Shown: positions 17,575-26,615 of the stretch, piece after piece
How positions within the stretch are numbered: position 1 is the first letter of the stretch
How the letters are laid out: every line of letters begins with the position of its first letter
DNA from: Rhizomicrobium electricum
GTDB taxonomy: Bacteria; Pseudomonadota; Alphaproteobacteria; Micropepsales; Micropepsaceae
DNA: 64,000 nucleotides
Assembly: GCF_011762045.1 (NCBI RefSeq)
Contig: NZ_JAASQS010000008.1
Location: 270,154 to 334,153 of the forward strand
Direction: 5' to 3'
Position numbers and translations under genes: made by a program
The notes under the pieces: generated by a model
What the model was told of the DNA's origin: nothing
The model's input: the letters and a program-made list of their open reading frames with translations, nothing else
Database searches by the model: none

Positions 17575-20139
17575 CTACGTACCGAGGCCTCTTGATGAGG
17601 TGATCGTCGTGAAGAGGTCACGCAGCTCATCGATATCGAGAGGCTTCGACAAGATAAAGTCGACATGCTTGGACTGCTCGTCGCCACCCGGCAGGCGCCG
17701 TCCCCAGCCCGTCAACAGCACGACGGGCGTTGCGGGGAATAACTCCTTGACCGTCCGGGCGACGAATTGGCCATCGAGGTGCGGCATGCCGAGATCGGTT
17801 ACCACAATGTCGAAGGGTTTGCCGGCCTTCTGCGCGGCGGAGAGAAGGTCCGCGGCGGCCTGTCCGCCTTCGGCCACGGCCACGTTGTGGCCGTCCATCT
17901 CAAGCACCGTTCGTGTCGAGCTGAGTACGGCAGGATCATCGTCGACAAGAAGCAGCCCCAGAGGATGATTTGTCTTCGACGCGCGATCGACAATCTTGGG
18001 CGCATCCCCCTCAGTTGCGGCAAACTCAATGCGCACGCGGGTACCGTTGCCTGGGCTGCTGTCGATATCGAGGATGGCGCTGTGCCGCCGGGCGGCACCG
18101 AATACCATCGGCAGCCCAAGCCCCGTTCCACGCTCCCCCTTGGTCGTGAAGAAGGGTTCAAGGCAGCGTTTGCGTGTTGCTTCGTCCATACCCACACCGG
18201 TATCGCCGACTTCAAGCTGGACCCAATGATTCCCGCTTTGGCGAGCGATGCTGCGTGTGCGCAGGCTGAGCACGCCTCCCTGGGGCATGGCGTCGACGGC
18301 GTTGAAAACGAGATTGGTGAGGGCTTCGCGCAGCTCCGTCTCGTCTCCCATCACTGACGGCAGATCCGGTTCGAGTTCCGTTTCGACCCTGACCACGACA
18401 CCTTGCTGCAGCGGCATGTCATTCCATCGTGCTCTCGTCAGGTCGACGACTTGCGGCACCAGGTCGTTCAAATTCAGCGGCTTCAGTTCCACGTCGGCCT
18501 GATCGTGGCGATAGAAGTCGCGCAAGCGCCCCACGGTTGCGGATATGTCTTTGACGACGCGGCCGACGAGATCGAGATACTCCCGCATCCGGGGCGAGAG
18601 GTTCGGCTCCTTTTCGAGCATGGCTTTGGTATAGACCGCGACGGGGGATATGGCGTTGTTGATATCGTGGGCGATTCCGCTGGCCATTTGACCGATCGCC
18701 CGCAGGCGCTCGTGTTGCAGAACGGATTGCTGGGTGCGGCGCAGGTCGTCGTAGGCCAACTGCAATCTCGTACGAATCTCCGCTTCGTGGGCGGCCAAGG
18801 CCACATGCTCTCCCAGCAGGTGCAAGAACTCGCAATCGGTGCTGAGGAACGAGCTTCTTGCCAAGCGCGCCACAACCAAAACGCCAAAGACTTGCGTCTT
18901 CGCTTTGAGCGGCGCCAGCACGAGGGACCGAAGACCCTGGGCTGCAAGCCTTCTCGGAAAGGGAAATTTGATCGCGGCAATGTCCGGCTCGTAGACGAGT
19001 TCCCCGCGAACACAACGCGACAGGCCGTTCTCGTCGATCGGGACGATGGCGTGTTCGGACATTTCGAGCGCTTTGGCGAGCCAAGCGCTGCGCACGCCGA
19101 CATGATTGACGCTGAGCTCGCGGGCGACCCGATCGTAGAGGCAAAGGCAGACAAAATCCGCGGGCATCCGCTCTTCCAGTGTGCTGGCGACGGTATGGAA
19201 GATGCTGAGAACATCCTGGCGCTCGCCCATGGCATGGGTGATTTGCTGCAACAGGTACATGCGTCCGTTCACCTCCTGCAAACGCGCCGTGCGTTCCCTG
19301 ACGCGTGCATCGAGGTCACGATTGAGGCCGGTCAACTTGCTCTCGGCGAGGCGGAGCCGCTTGCTGTCGGCTGCACCGATCTGCGCCAGGCTGGTCAGGA
19401 GCAAGGCGTCGCCGATAAATTTTCCAAGATGGGCAACCAGCGCAATCGAGTCGCTTGGGGCGCGGGAATACAGCATCTCGAAATGCGCGGCTGCGAGCAC
19501 GACGGCAGCGACAGCGACGGTACGCGCCATTTCCGATTCGTGGACTTGCCGCCAATAGGCGACGGCGATGCCGGCCCACAGAAGGGGTACCAGGACGAGC
19601 GTCGGCCGGGTGATTCCCAACAACCCCGGCGGCGCGTAGCGGGGGAGGGACAGGAATACGAATGCCACCAGGAGGGCAAAGAGGCCAAGCGCGATCGCGA
19701 ACAGCCAACCGACGGATCGCGGCCTGTTGCGGAGCAGAAGGGCCGCACCGACGCCGAGTGGAAGCAGGTGCGCCGGGGCTCCCCATGTTCCTGCTCGCCA
19801 CATGATCTCCGCAGACGTTGGCTGACTGCCAGTTTGGGTCCAGATCAGCGCGGCCATGGCGTGCGCGCACTCGGCGAAGGCCAACCACGCAAACGATATC
19901 GCCAACAACAACAGCCAGGTTTGATTGAGCCGGCGGCTGGCATCCCAGAACATCATGGCCACCAGCGCCGCGGTAACGACGGCGCTCGTATCGAGCATGG
20001 TGTGCAGGACGGGATTGTTGCCGCCGTAATGACGAATGGCAAACCCACCCGCAAGAAATGCGGCGATCGCAACGATCAGGTTCGACGAAAAACGGAGGGT
20101 GATCGGCTTATCCAGGCGCGCGGCGGCGAGATCGACCAT
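17575..20139 (-). CDS. Membrane-anchored hybrid sensor histidine kinase (GAF-HisKA-HATPase-receiver)
   Basis: This 854-residue protein senses an unknown signal and phosphorylates its own C-terminal receiver. Residues about 20-240 hold seven or so hydrophobic segments (MASE-like sensory module). A coiled coil (LTGLNRDLDARVRERTARL) follows, then a GAF-like domain (about 290-450). The dimerisation/H-box is ASGIAHDINNAISP, followed by the N box (NLVFNAVDAMPQGG), G1 (DTGVGMDE) and G2 (GTGLGLPMV). A receiver domain closes the protein (LLLVDDDP, phospho-acceptor in VVTDLGMPHLDG, Lys in LSKPLD). The DINN variant of the H box is common in NtrB-like kinases. No response regulator with an output domain is adjacent, so its partner is unknown. 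Confidence 0.9.
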   Translation of the reverse strand: MVDLAAARLDKPITLRFSSNLIVAIAAFLAGGFAIRHYGGNNPVLHTMLDTSAVVTAALVAMMFWDASRRLNQTWLLLLAISFAWLAFAECAHAMAALIWTQTGSQPTSAEIMWRAGTWGAPAHLLPLGVGAALLLRNRPRSVGWLFAIALGLFALLVAFVFLSLPRYAPPGLLGITRPTLVLVPLLWAGIAVAYWRQVHESEMARTVAVAAVVLAAAHFEMLYSRAPSDSIALVAHLGKFIGDALLLTSLAQIGAADSKRLRLAESKLTGLNRDLDARVRERTARLQEVNGRMYLLQQITHAMGERQDVLSIFHTVASTLEERMPADFVCLCLYDRVARELSVNHVGVRSAWLAKALEMSEHAIVPIDENGLSRCVRGELVYEPDIAAIKFPFPRRLAAQGLRSLVLAPLKAKTQVFGVLVVARLARSSFLSTDCEFLHLLGEHVALAAHEAEIRTRLQLAYDDLRRTQQSVLQHERLRAIGQMASGIAHDINNAISPVAVYTKAMLEKEPNLSPRMREYLDLVGRVVKDISATVGRLRDFYRHDQADVELKPLNLNDLVPQVVDLTRARWNDMPLQQGVVVRVETELEPDLPSVMGDETELREALTNLVFNAVDAMPQGGVLSLRTRSIARQSGNHWVQLEVGDTGVGMDEATRKRCLEPFFTTKGERGTGLGLPMVFGAARRHSAILDIDSSPGNGTRVRIEFAATEGDAPKIVDRASKTNHPLGLLLVDDDPAVLSSTRTVLEMDGHNVAVAEGGQAAADLLSAAQKAGKPFDIVVTDLGMPHLDGQFVARTVKELFPATPVVLLTGWGRRLPGGDEQSKHVDFILSKPLDIDELRDLFTTITSSRGLGT

Positions 20140-20650
20140 GACAAAAAGCTCCTGCTACTTAAGCCGCAGTTCACGGTGAGGCGGTTAGTTCGTTCTCAAG
20201 TGACCGCCGAACCACACACACGTACATGTTCCCGTCGGTCGCAAATCCGTCCATTCCTCGCGCCGGCACATTGATAATGTTAGCATTACAAACCATTCAC
20301 AGAATAGGCGTCAGTTCGTCGTGGGGTGGTTGTTGCTATGTTGTGATTTCCTGACCACACCTTCACGGGAAGCCCATGTCGAGCGTGTGGAGTTGAGGTT
20401 CTAGTTCGGCGACGGCGGCAAGGATGACGGGCGTTCGGCAGGATGGAATCCGGCGCAAATTTGATTGAACCGCGCGACGCAGCGTGCCCTTCATCTGTCG
20501 CTTGGCGTGCATCGAGGACTAGGGGCCAAGAGCACACGTCTCCAATTTCGGCGTGCGATACGGATGATGATCGCCCGTCATTGTGCCTACCCTTGTTCCG
20601 AAATCCTGCGCGTTTTGCGCGCACGCCGCCGCTCCGCAAGGGGGCGGTGA
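20140..20650. other. Intergenic interval without recognisable gene
   Basis: About 510 bases between the histidine kinase start and the end of the HNH gene. An open frame on the minus strand (20286-20639) has a Ser/Arg/His-rich product with no recognisable motif and no good ribosome binding site. I see no RNA gene or repeat. The kinase promoter should lie in the first part of the interval. Confidence 0.4.
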
Positions 20651-21094
20651 TTAGTTCTCCGTCTTCCGCTCGCGTTTGCGGACGGTTTCGACGACGAGGG
20701 GTTTCTTTTCGCGCACGGTGGCGGCGTGGGCTTTGCGGGCTTTGAGGAATTCGCTCATGCGAAACGCCGCGGCGGTCGTGATGGCCTTGGCGCTGTTGCA
20801 GGCATCACAGGCGGCGACCGTGTTTCCTTCGCTGTCATGGCCGTGGCGTGACAACGGGATGACGTGATCGAGCGTCGCCCGCCGGTCGGCGTCGCGCTTG
20901 TGGCGCGGGTTGAGCACCATGGGAATGCCGCAATAGGCGCAACGGTCGTTCTGGCGCTCCATGTGCCGGACCAGCCACGCGCGGTGGTCCGGGTTCAGGG
21001 TGCGTACGCGGCTCGGCTCCATGGCGTGCGTGATCTGTGTCTTCAGCTTTTGCTGCAGACGGCCTTTGCTGGGCGGTTTTGAAATGCGCGCCAT
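20651..21094 (-). CDS. HNH endonuclease domain protein
   Basis: The 147-residue product contains a complete HNH nuclease fold: a zinc-type pair CAYC (Cys52, Cys55), the catalytic segment TLDHVIPLSRHGHDS (Asp76-His77), and a second Cys pair in AACDACNSAKA (Cys96, Cys99, Asn100). The N-terminal 45 residues and the C-terminal 35 residues are Lys/Arg-rich and probably bind nucleic acid. ATG 21094 is preferred because sequence upstream in the same frame is low-complexity. HNH proteins of this size may be housekeeping or mobile-element-derived; no integrase or methyltransferase is adjacent, so its role cannot be stated. Confidence 0.8.
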   Translation of the reverse strand: MARISKPPSKGRLQQKLKTQITHAMEPSRVRTLNPDHRAWLVRHMERQNDRCAYCGIPMVLNPRHKRDADRRATLDHVIPLSRHGHDSEGNTVAACDACNSAKAITTAAAFRMSEFLKARKAHAATVREKKPLVVETVRKRERKTEN

Positions 21095-21384
21095 GACGCC
21101 ATGATGCAGCAGCCGTGGCGGCCGGCCAACGGGGTTCCCACGCCGCCGCAATCCGCCGGGCGGCCGCCACTTGTCGCATCCCTCCCATTCGCCCGGAGCA
21201 GGAAGCAGAATATGTCGAGGCCGCCGGGCAGGGCGCATGAACCTGTGCACAGGCTCGGCCCGCTCCGGCCACATTGTTACGGGCCGGCATCCGGGCCCGC
21301 CCCCCGCGTCTCAGAAACCCCTTTAAGCCCCCGCAAAACCTGCGAGAATCCGCGGGAACGGAGTCGCACAATCCGGGAGGAACC

Positions 21385-23619
21385 ATGGATCCCCAACATC
21401 CCGCGGAAGTCCCGCTTCCTTCCGGTCTGTCGCTGCCGCTCGAAGTGCGCGTGCACGGACGCGGCGGCCAGGGCGGCGTCACCTGCGCCAAGCTGATCGC
21501 GGCCTTGTTCACCCAGATGGGCTGCTTCGTGCAGACCTTCGGCGATTACGGCAGCGAACGCTCGGGCGCGCCGATCCAGGCCTACACGCGCGTCGACCGG
21601 GCGCCGATCCGCAACGCCAACAAGGTTTACCGCCCCGATCATTTGCTGGTGCTCGACGAAGGCCTGATGCGGCCGGCGATCTTCGACGGCGTCGAGCCGG
21701 GATCGCTGTTGCTGCTCAATTCCGCCAAGCCGATCGAAGCTTTCGCCGGAAAGTTCGACCGCTACCGCTTCGGCGTGGTGGACGCCACCGCGATCGCGCG
21801 CGAGCAGGGCATCGGCTCGGCGGCGGTCGTCATCATCAACACCACCATTCTCGGCGCCTATGCGCGCTTGCTGGGCCTGCCGGTGACGGCGCTGGAAAAA
21901 GGATTCGCCAAGCTCGGCGTGTCGGGCGATTTTGCCGCCGCGCGCCAAGCGTTCGAGAAAGTCGAAATCGCCGAAGTGCTGGCGCTCGAAGCCCCGGCAT
22001 CGCCGGCGCCGCTGCCGGTGCCGCCGCCGGTCGCCTCGACCCTCGAACACAGCAAGGATTTTCCGCCAACCGTCCTGACCGGCACCTGGTCGAACCAGAT
22101 GCCGAGCTATGCCACCCACGATGCGCCCTGCAACGTCGCTTGTCCGGCGGGCAACGACGTGGTCGGGTTCGTCCAGGCGCTGAAAAAGGGCGACGCCGGT
22201 GCCGCGGCGGGCCTGTTGTTCGCCACCCAGCCGCTTCCCTCCGTATGCGGACGGGTTTGTCCGGCGCCGTGCATGGGCCGCTGCAACCGGGCGTTCTTCG
22301 ACGGCGCGGTGAACATCCGCAGCCTCGAACGCTGGATCGGCGATCATGCGGAGGTCCAGCCGGTGCGCGCGAGCGTGCCGCGGCCGCTGCATGTGGCGGT
22401 GGTGGGCGGCGGTCCGGCCGGATTGAGCGCGGCGTGGAAACTGGCGCGCGACGGCCATGCGGTGACGATCTTCGAGGCCGGGCCGGCGCTCGGCGGCGTG
22501 CTGCGCAATGGCATCCCGGCGTTCCGCCTGCCCGAAGCGGCTCTGGATCGCGATCTCGAACGGATCACCGCGCTCGGCGTGAAGGTCCGTTGCAATACCC
22601 ATGTCGGCAAGAACGAGCTGGCGCAGCTTTCCCACGATCATGATGCGGTGATCGTCGCGGTCGGTTTCGGCGCGCCGGTGGCGCTCGGCGTCAAAGGCGA
22701 GCATCTCGCCAATATCGAACAAGGTCTCGATTTCCTCGACCGCGCCAAGCGCGAGCCGGTAACGCTGTCGGGGTCCGTGGTGGTGATCGGCGGCGGCAAT
22801 ACCGCCATCGACTGCGCCCGCACGGCGGTGCGCTGCGGCGCGGCGAGCGTGACCATCGCCTATCGCCGCGGCCGCAAGGACATGCCGGCCATCGCCGAGG
22901 AAATCCACGACGCCGAAAAGGAAGGCGTGCGCATCCTGTCGTATCGCACGCCGGTGGCGTTCGAGGGCGCCGGTGCGGTGGCGAGCGCGCTGCTGGCCGA
23001 AATGGAAGCCGGTCCGCCTGACGCAAGCGGCCGCCGTCGTCCGGTGGTGACGAACCGCACATCGCCGCTGGCTGCGGCAACGGTGCTGCTGGCGCTCGGG
23101 CAGAAGACCGACATGCCGCTTCCCGACGGCTGGAGCATGAAAGAGGGTCGCGCCTTCCACGGCGACCGGGCGTTGCCGGTTTACTTCGCCGGCGATTGCG
23201 CCACCGGCGAAGGCACCGTCACGCACGCCATCGGCTCGGGACGCAAGGCGGCGGAAGCGGTGCTCGGCGTTCACGCCCCCGCGGCGAAAACCAACGGCAT
23301 GCCGGTGGCGCCGGGACAGATCCGCTTCGATCATTTCGAGGTCGCCCGTCCGCACGAGGACCGGCAGATCGCGGTCAAGATGCTGGCGGGCGATTTCAGC
23401 GAGGTCAATGCGGGCCTCGCCGATGTGAGCGAAGCGGAGCGCTGCTTCAGTTGCGGACACTGCACGCTGTGCGACACCTGCATCATCTCGTGTCCCGACG
23501 GCGTCATTTTCCGCGACGGCGCGGGCTACCGCATCGATCCGCAATACTGCAAAGGCTGCGGCATGTGCGTCGCCGAATGTCCGCGCGGCGTCATGGCCAT
23601 GCAGGAGAAGACCGTATGA
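21385..23619 (+). CDS. Pyruvate:ferredoxin oxidoreductase gamma subunit fused to GltD-like flavoprotein and 2[4Fe-4S] ferredoxin
   Basis: The 744-residue product is a three-part fusion. Residues about 18-195 are a 2-oxoacid:ferredoxin oxidoreductase gamma domain (VHGRGGQGGVTCAKLIAALF, FGDYGSERSGAPIQAYTRV). Residues about 240-640 match the small-subunit-of-glutamate-synthase fold. That part has an Fe-S N-terminal domain (CNVACPAGNDVVGFV, CGRVCPAPCMGRCNR), then a FAD Rossmann motif (VAVVGGGPAGLSAAWKLA), an NAD(P) motif (VVVIGGGNTAIDCART) and the closing YFAGDCATGEGTVTHAIGSG. The last 55 residues form a two-cluster ferredoxin (CFSCGHCTLCDTC, CKGCGMCVAECP). ATG 21385 has a GGGAGG five bases upstream. 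Its stop overlaps the porA ATG. The fusion suggests electron transfer between pyruvate oxidoreductase and NAD(P)H within the complex. Confidence 0.9.
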   Translation: MDPQHPAEVPLPSGLSLPLEVRVHGRGGQGGVTCAKLIAALFTQMGCFVQTFGDYGSERSGAPIQAYTRVDRAPIRNANKVYRPDHLLVLDEGLMRPAIFDGVEPGSLLLLNSAKPIEAFAGKFDRYRFGVVDATAIAREQGIGSAAVVIINTTILGAYARLLGLPVTALEKGFAKLGVSGDFAAARQAFEKVEIAEVLALEAPASPAPLPVPPPVASTLEHSKDFPPTVLTGTWSNQMPSYATHDAPCNVACPAGNDVVGFVQALKKGDAGAAAGLLFATQPLPSVCGRVCPAPCMGRCNRAFFDGAVNIRSLERWIGDHAEVQPVRASVPRPLHVAVVGGGPAGLSAAWKLARDGHAVTIFEAGPALGGVLRNGIPAFRLPEAALDRDLERITALGVKVRCNTHVGKNELAQLSHDHDAVIVAVGFGAPVALGVKGEHLANIEQGLDFLDRAKREPVTLSGSVVVIGGGNTAIDCARTAVRCGAASVTIAYRRGRKDMPAIAEEIHDAEKEGVRILSYRTPVAFEGAGAVASALLAEMEAGPPDASGRRRPVVTNRTSPLAAATVLLALGQKTDMPLPDGWSMKEGRAFHGDRALPVYFAGDCATGEGTVTHAIGSGRKAAEAVLGVHAPAAKTNGMPVAPGQIRFDHFEVARPHEDRQIAVKMLAGDFSEVNAGLADVSEAERCFSCGHCTLCDTCIISCPDGVIFRDGAGYRIDPQYCKGCGMCVAECPRGVMAMQEKTV

Positions 23620-24776
23620 GCCTCGAACTTCTCTCCGCCAATCACGGCGCCGCCATGGCCGCCACGCTGGCCGCGCGCGCCAATCGCAAAGGGCGCGGCT
23701 TCGTCTCCGGCGTCTATCCGATCACGCCGTCGACCGAGTGCATGGAATTCCTCTGCAATCAGAAGATCGAAAAAAGCCATGTGGTGCGGGTCGAAAGCGA
23801 GCACTCGGCGATGGGCGTCTGCATCGGCGGTGCGGCGGCGGGGGCGCGGACCTTCACTGCGACCTCGTCGAACGGCCTGGCCTACATGGTGGAGAATTGC
23901 ATCACCGCCGCGACGATGCGCTTTCCGGTGGTGATAGCGGTCGCCAACCGCACCCTCGGCCCGCCGTGGAATATCTGGGCCGATCACGGCGATGCGCTGA
24001 TCCTGCGCGACGCCGGCATCATCCAGTTCTTCTGTGCCGACAATCAGGAAGTGTTCGATAGCGTGTTGTGCGGCTTCCGTCTCGCCGAAGACAAGCGCGT
24101 GATGATGCCGGTGATGGTGTGCATGGAGGGCTTCATCCTCTCGCACCGCACCGCCCAGACCGACGTGCCGGAGCAGGACAAGGTCGACGCCTTCCTGCCG
24201 CCGACCGATGTCCCGCACCGGCTTGCGCAAATCCCGCATACGCTCGGCCAGATCGAAGTGCCGCATCAGACCGAAATGCATCGCATGCAGCACCATGCGG
24301 CGATGCTGGACGTGCCTGCGATCTATCGCGAGATTCAGGACGAATTCGAAAAGATTTTCGGCCGCCGTCCGCCCGATATGTTGGTGCCGTACAAGGCCGA
24401 TGACGCCGAGACGCTGATCGTGTCGATGGGCACCATTCCGATCACCGCCGAGCGCGTGGTCGACGACTTGCGCGCCCAAGGCAAGAAGGTCGGCAGTTTG
24501 CGCGTGCGCCTGTTCCGGCCGCTGCCGGTCGAGGCGATCGGCAGGGTTTTCGCCGGCAAGAAGCGCATCGCCGTGATCGACCGCAATATCGGCCTCGGTA
24601 TGGGCGGCGTGTTGTGGCAGGATACGCGCGCACTCGCCGATCCGGGCACGGTGGTGCAGGATTATCTAGCCGGCATGGGCGGCGGCGACATCCGCCCCGA
24701 GCATATCGTCAAGATGGTCGAGGATATCGAGGCGCGCACCGCGAGCGGTGCGCCGAAGCTGATGGAGATGGTGTGA
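23616..24776 (+). CDS. porA: Pyruvate:ferredoxin oxidoreductase alpha subunit
   Basis: This 386-residue subunit carries the pyrimidine-binding and domain II parts of a multi-subunit 2-oxoacid:ferredoxin oxidoreductase. GVYPITPSTECMEFL and VESEHSAMGVCIGGAAAGARTFTATSS are the family's N-terminal signatures. ANRTLGPPWNIWADHGDALILRDAG and CMEGFILSHRTAQ are closest to pyruvate-type enzymes rather than 2-oxoglutarate or indolepyruvate types. The start ATG overlaps the upstream stop codon (ATGA), and porB begins at the last base of its own stop. With its neighbours it forms a translationally coupled gamma/flavoprotein-alpha-beta operon. Pyruvate specificity is inferred from these motifs. Confidence 0.9.
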   Translation: MSLELLSANHGAAMAATLAARANRKGRGFVSGVYPITPSTECMEFLCNQKIEKSHVVRVESEHSAMGVCIGGAAAGARTFTATSSNGLAYMVENCITAATMRFPVVIAVANRTLGPPWNIWADHGDALILRDAGIIQFFCADNQEVFDSVLCGFRLAEDKRVMMPVMVCMEGFILSHRTAQTDVPEQDKVDAFLPPTDVPHRLAQIPHTLGQIEVPHQTEMHRMQHHAAMLDVPAIYREIQDEFEKIFGRRPPDMLVPYKADDAETLIVSMGTIPITAERVVDDLRAQGKKVGSLRVRLFRPLPVEAIGRVFAGKKRIAVIDRNIGLGMGGVLWQDTRALADPGTVVQDYLAGMGGGDIRPEHIVKMVEDIEARTASGAPKLMEMV

Positions 24777-25702
24777 TGAACGAACCCATCCTCGGCGGCC
24801 TCTGCCAGAGCGAACTCGATCGCGACGAACCGATCTTCCGCAAAGGCAACACCAATTGCGGCGGCTGCGGCATGTCGATCACGTTGCAGATGCTGCGGCG
24901 TGCGGTCGGCGACCGGCCGGTGCAGATGGTCATTCCGGCCTGCTGCGGCGCGGTGGCGGGCGGCACCTTCCCGCAAGCGACCTTCGGCGTGCCGACCATC
25001 ATGACCACCTTCGCTTCGGCCGCCGCGGCGGCATCGGGCATGGCGGCGGTGGCGCGCCTCAACAACGAGAAAACGCGCATCGTCGTGCTGGCGGGCGACG
25101 GCGGCACCTTCGATATCGGTTTCGCCTGCGTCAGCGCCGCGGCGGAACGCAACGAAGACATTCTCTTCATCTGCTACGACAACGAAATCTACGGCAACAC
25201 CGGCGGCCAGCGTTCGTCGGCGACGCCGCAAGGCGCGGTGACCTCGAACACCCTCGAAGGCAAGCTGGAGCAGAAGAAGGACATCCTGGCGGTGATGGCG
25301 GCGCATCGCATTCCCTATGCCGCCTCGATCAGCCTTGCCCATGTCGAGGACACGCACCGCAAACTCACCTATGCGCTCGAAGCCACCGGCTTCCGCTTCC
25401 TGCATGTGCTGTCGCCGTGCCCGACGGGGTGGAAATCGGAACCGGCGCTCGGGCTCGAACTGGTGCGGCTGGCGGTGCGGTCCGGCTTGTGGCCGGTCTA
25501 CGAGATTTTCGACGGCAAGCGCCATCTGGTGAATATCGAGCCGGATTTCTCCGACGAAGCGCTGAATATGTATCTGTCGCTGCAGCGCCGTTTCCAGAAA
25601 TCGGGACTTTCCGCGGCGGACCTTAGGCCCGCCATCGACCGCTATTGGCAAAACTTGCGCGCGCTCACGGGCCGTATCGTCCCGGCGCGACGGGAGGGGT
25701 GA
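24776..25702 (+). CDS. porB: Pyruvate:ferredoxin oxidoreductase beta subunit (TPP-binding)
   Basis: The 308-residue product binds thiamine pyrophosphate and one [4Fe-4S] cluster. NTNCGGCGMSITLQM supplies two cluster Cys, with further Cys in PACCGAVAGG and SPCPTGW. The TPP motif is LAGDGGTFDIGFACVSAAAERNEDILF, followed by CYDNEIYGNTGGQRSSATP, which is the pyruvate-type signature. The ATG at 24776 overlaps the porA stop; a GTG three bases earlier is also possible. No separate ferredoxin gene follows. The product probably pairs with the ferredoxin domain fused to the gamma subunit. Confidence 0.9.
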   Translation: MNEPILGGLCQSELDRDEPIFRKGNTNCGGCGMSITLQMLRRAVGDRPVQMVIPACCGAVAGGTFPQATFGVPTIMTTFASAAAAASGMAAVARLNNEKTRIVVLAGDGGTFDIGFACVSAAAERNEDILFICYDNEIYGNTGGQRSSATPQGAVTSNTLEGKLEQKKDILAVMAAHRIPYAASISLAHVEDTHRKLTYALEATGFRFLHVLSPCPTGWKSEPALGLELVRLAVRSGLWPVYEIFDGKRHLVNIEPDFSDEALNMYLSLQRRFQKSGLSAADLRPAIDRYWQNLRALTGRIVPARREG

Positions 25703-25721
25703 TGGGCGGGGCACAACATCC

Positions 25722-26040
25722 TGTCATCCCCGGCCGACCGGCCATTGCGCGGAAGCGCTATGGCTGGGAGGGGAAGGGGACCCAGGTGGCATCGCCTGTC
25801 AGACGCCGGCTGGGTGGAAAGATCGATTCACGCGGAGACGTGGAGACGCGGAGAGGGCGTGCTGAACCGTTCCGCTATTCCTGCACACAATCGTCCAGTG
25901 GTTTCTACGGCTCACTTCCTCCGCGTCTCCGCGTCTCCGCGTGCAATAGACTGATTTCTACCAGCATCCCGTTTTCGCTACCTGGGTCCCCTTCCCCTCG
26001 CACAATCTGCTGCGCAGATTCTGCTCGGCCGGGGATGACA
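25722..26040. repeat. Large palindromic intergenic repeat, family A copy 1
   Basis: The outer arms TGTCATCCCCGGCCGA (25722-25737) and its exact reverse complement (26025-26040) enclose inner arms GAGGGGAAGGGGACCCAGGT (25768-25787) and its exact reverse complement (25980-25999). A second palindrome sits inside the central loop. The same arms recur at 34590-34768. The whole element fills the gap between porB and the XRE-cupin gene. The layout resembles palindromic repeats scattered through alphaproteobacterial genomes; the family name is not known to me. Confidence 0.9.
25829..25943. repeat. Inner palindrome nested within the family A repeat
   Basis: A 24-base arm made of CGCGGAGACG units (25829-25852) has a reverse complement at 25920-25943 with one mismatch. 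It occupies the loop of the larger palindrome and is absent from the second copy near 34590, so it looks like a separate short repeat inserted into the first. Confidence 0.8.
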
Positions 26041-26060
26041 TTGATGTTTGGAGAATTCCG

Positions 26061-26615
26061 ATGAGAAAATACGTCGGTCAACGCATCCAGGCGCTGCGCG
26101 AGGCGCAGGATATGAGCCTCGAACAGGTGGCGAGTCTGGCGGGCATCGATCCGGTCCGGCTGAAGGCCTATGAAGACGGATCGGCCGTGCCCTCCATCGG
26201 CGCGGTGATCCAGCTTTCGCGCGTGCTCGGTTCCAAGATGGAAGGGCTTCTGCTCGGCGGCGCCACGGTGTCGGAGCAGCTCACCATCTGCCGCGCCGGT
26301 GAAGGCATGGCGGGCGACCAAGGCGACACCGAACAGAGCTACACGTATCAGTCGCTGACCCGGCCCGGCACCGAAGGCCATCGCATGGAGCCGTTCCTGC
26401 TGTCGTTCGACCCCGGTGCGGAGAAACCGGTGCCGATCACCCATGACGGCCAGGAATTCTGCTATGTACTGTCGGGCCTGATCGAGTTCACCTACGACGG
26501 TCGCAGCTTCATTCTGGAGCCGGGCGACAGCGTCTATCACGATGCCACCCGTCCGCACGCCTTCCACGGCTTGGGGACGACCATCTCCAAGATGCTGGCG
26601 GTGGTGAGTTCGTAA
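26061..26615 (+). CDS. XRE-family transcriptional regulator with C-terminal cupin domain
   Basis: The 184-residue product has an N-terminal helix-turn-helix (residues 1-65: VGQRIQALREAQDMSLEQVASLAGID, then LKAYEDGSAVPSIGAVIQLSRVLG) and a C-terminal cupin (residues about 110-180: PITHDGQEFCYVLSGLIEF, then LEPGDSVYHDATRPHAFHG) with the expected metal-ligand His and Glu residues. Proteins of this type usually repress or activate an adjacent operon in response to a small ligand. It follows the pyruvate:ferredoxin oxidoreductase genes on the same strand after the family A repeat. Regulation of that operon is plausible but not shown. Confidence 0.88.
   Translation: MRKYVGQRIQALREAQDMSLEQVASLAGIDPVRLKAYEDGSAVPSIGAVIQLSRVLGSKMEGLLLGGATVSEQLTICRAGEGMAGDQGDTEQSYTYQSLTRPGTEGHRMEPFLLSFDPGAEKPVPITHDGQEFCYVLSGLIEFTYDGRSFILEPGDSVYHDATRPHAFHGLGTTISKMLAVVSS

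Noticed and set aside
20286..20639. A 117-codon frame upstream of the histidine kinase
   Set aside because: Arg/Ser/His-rich product, no ribosome site, no recognised motif.
21277..23544. A 755-codon antisense frame opposite the PorG-GltD fusion
   Set aside because: The plus strand encodes many recognised motifs; the antisense product has none.
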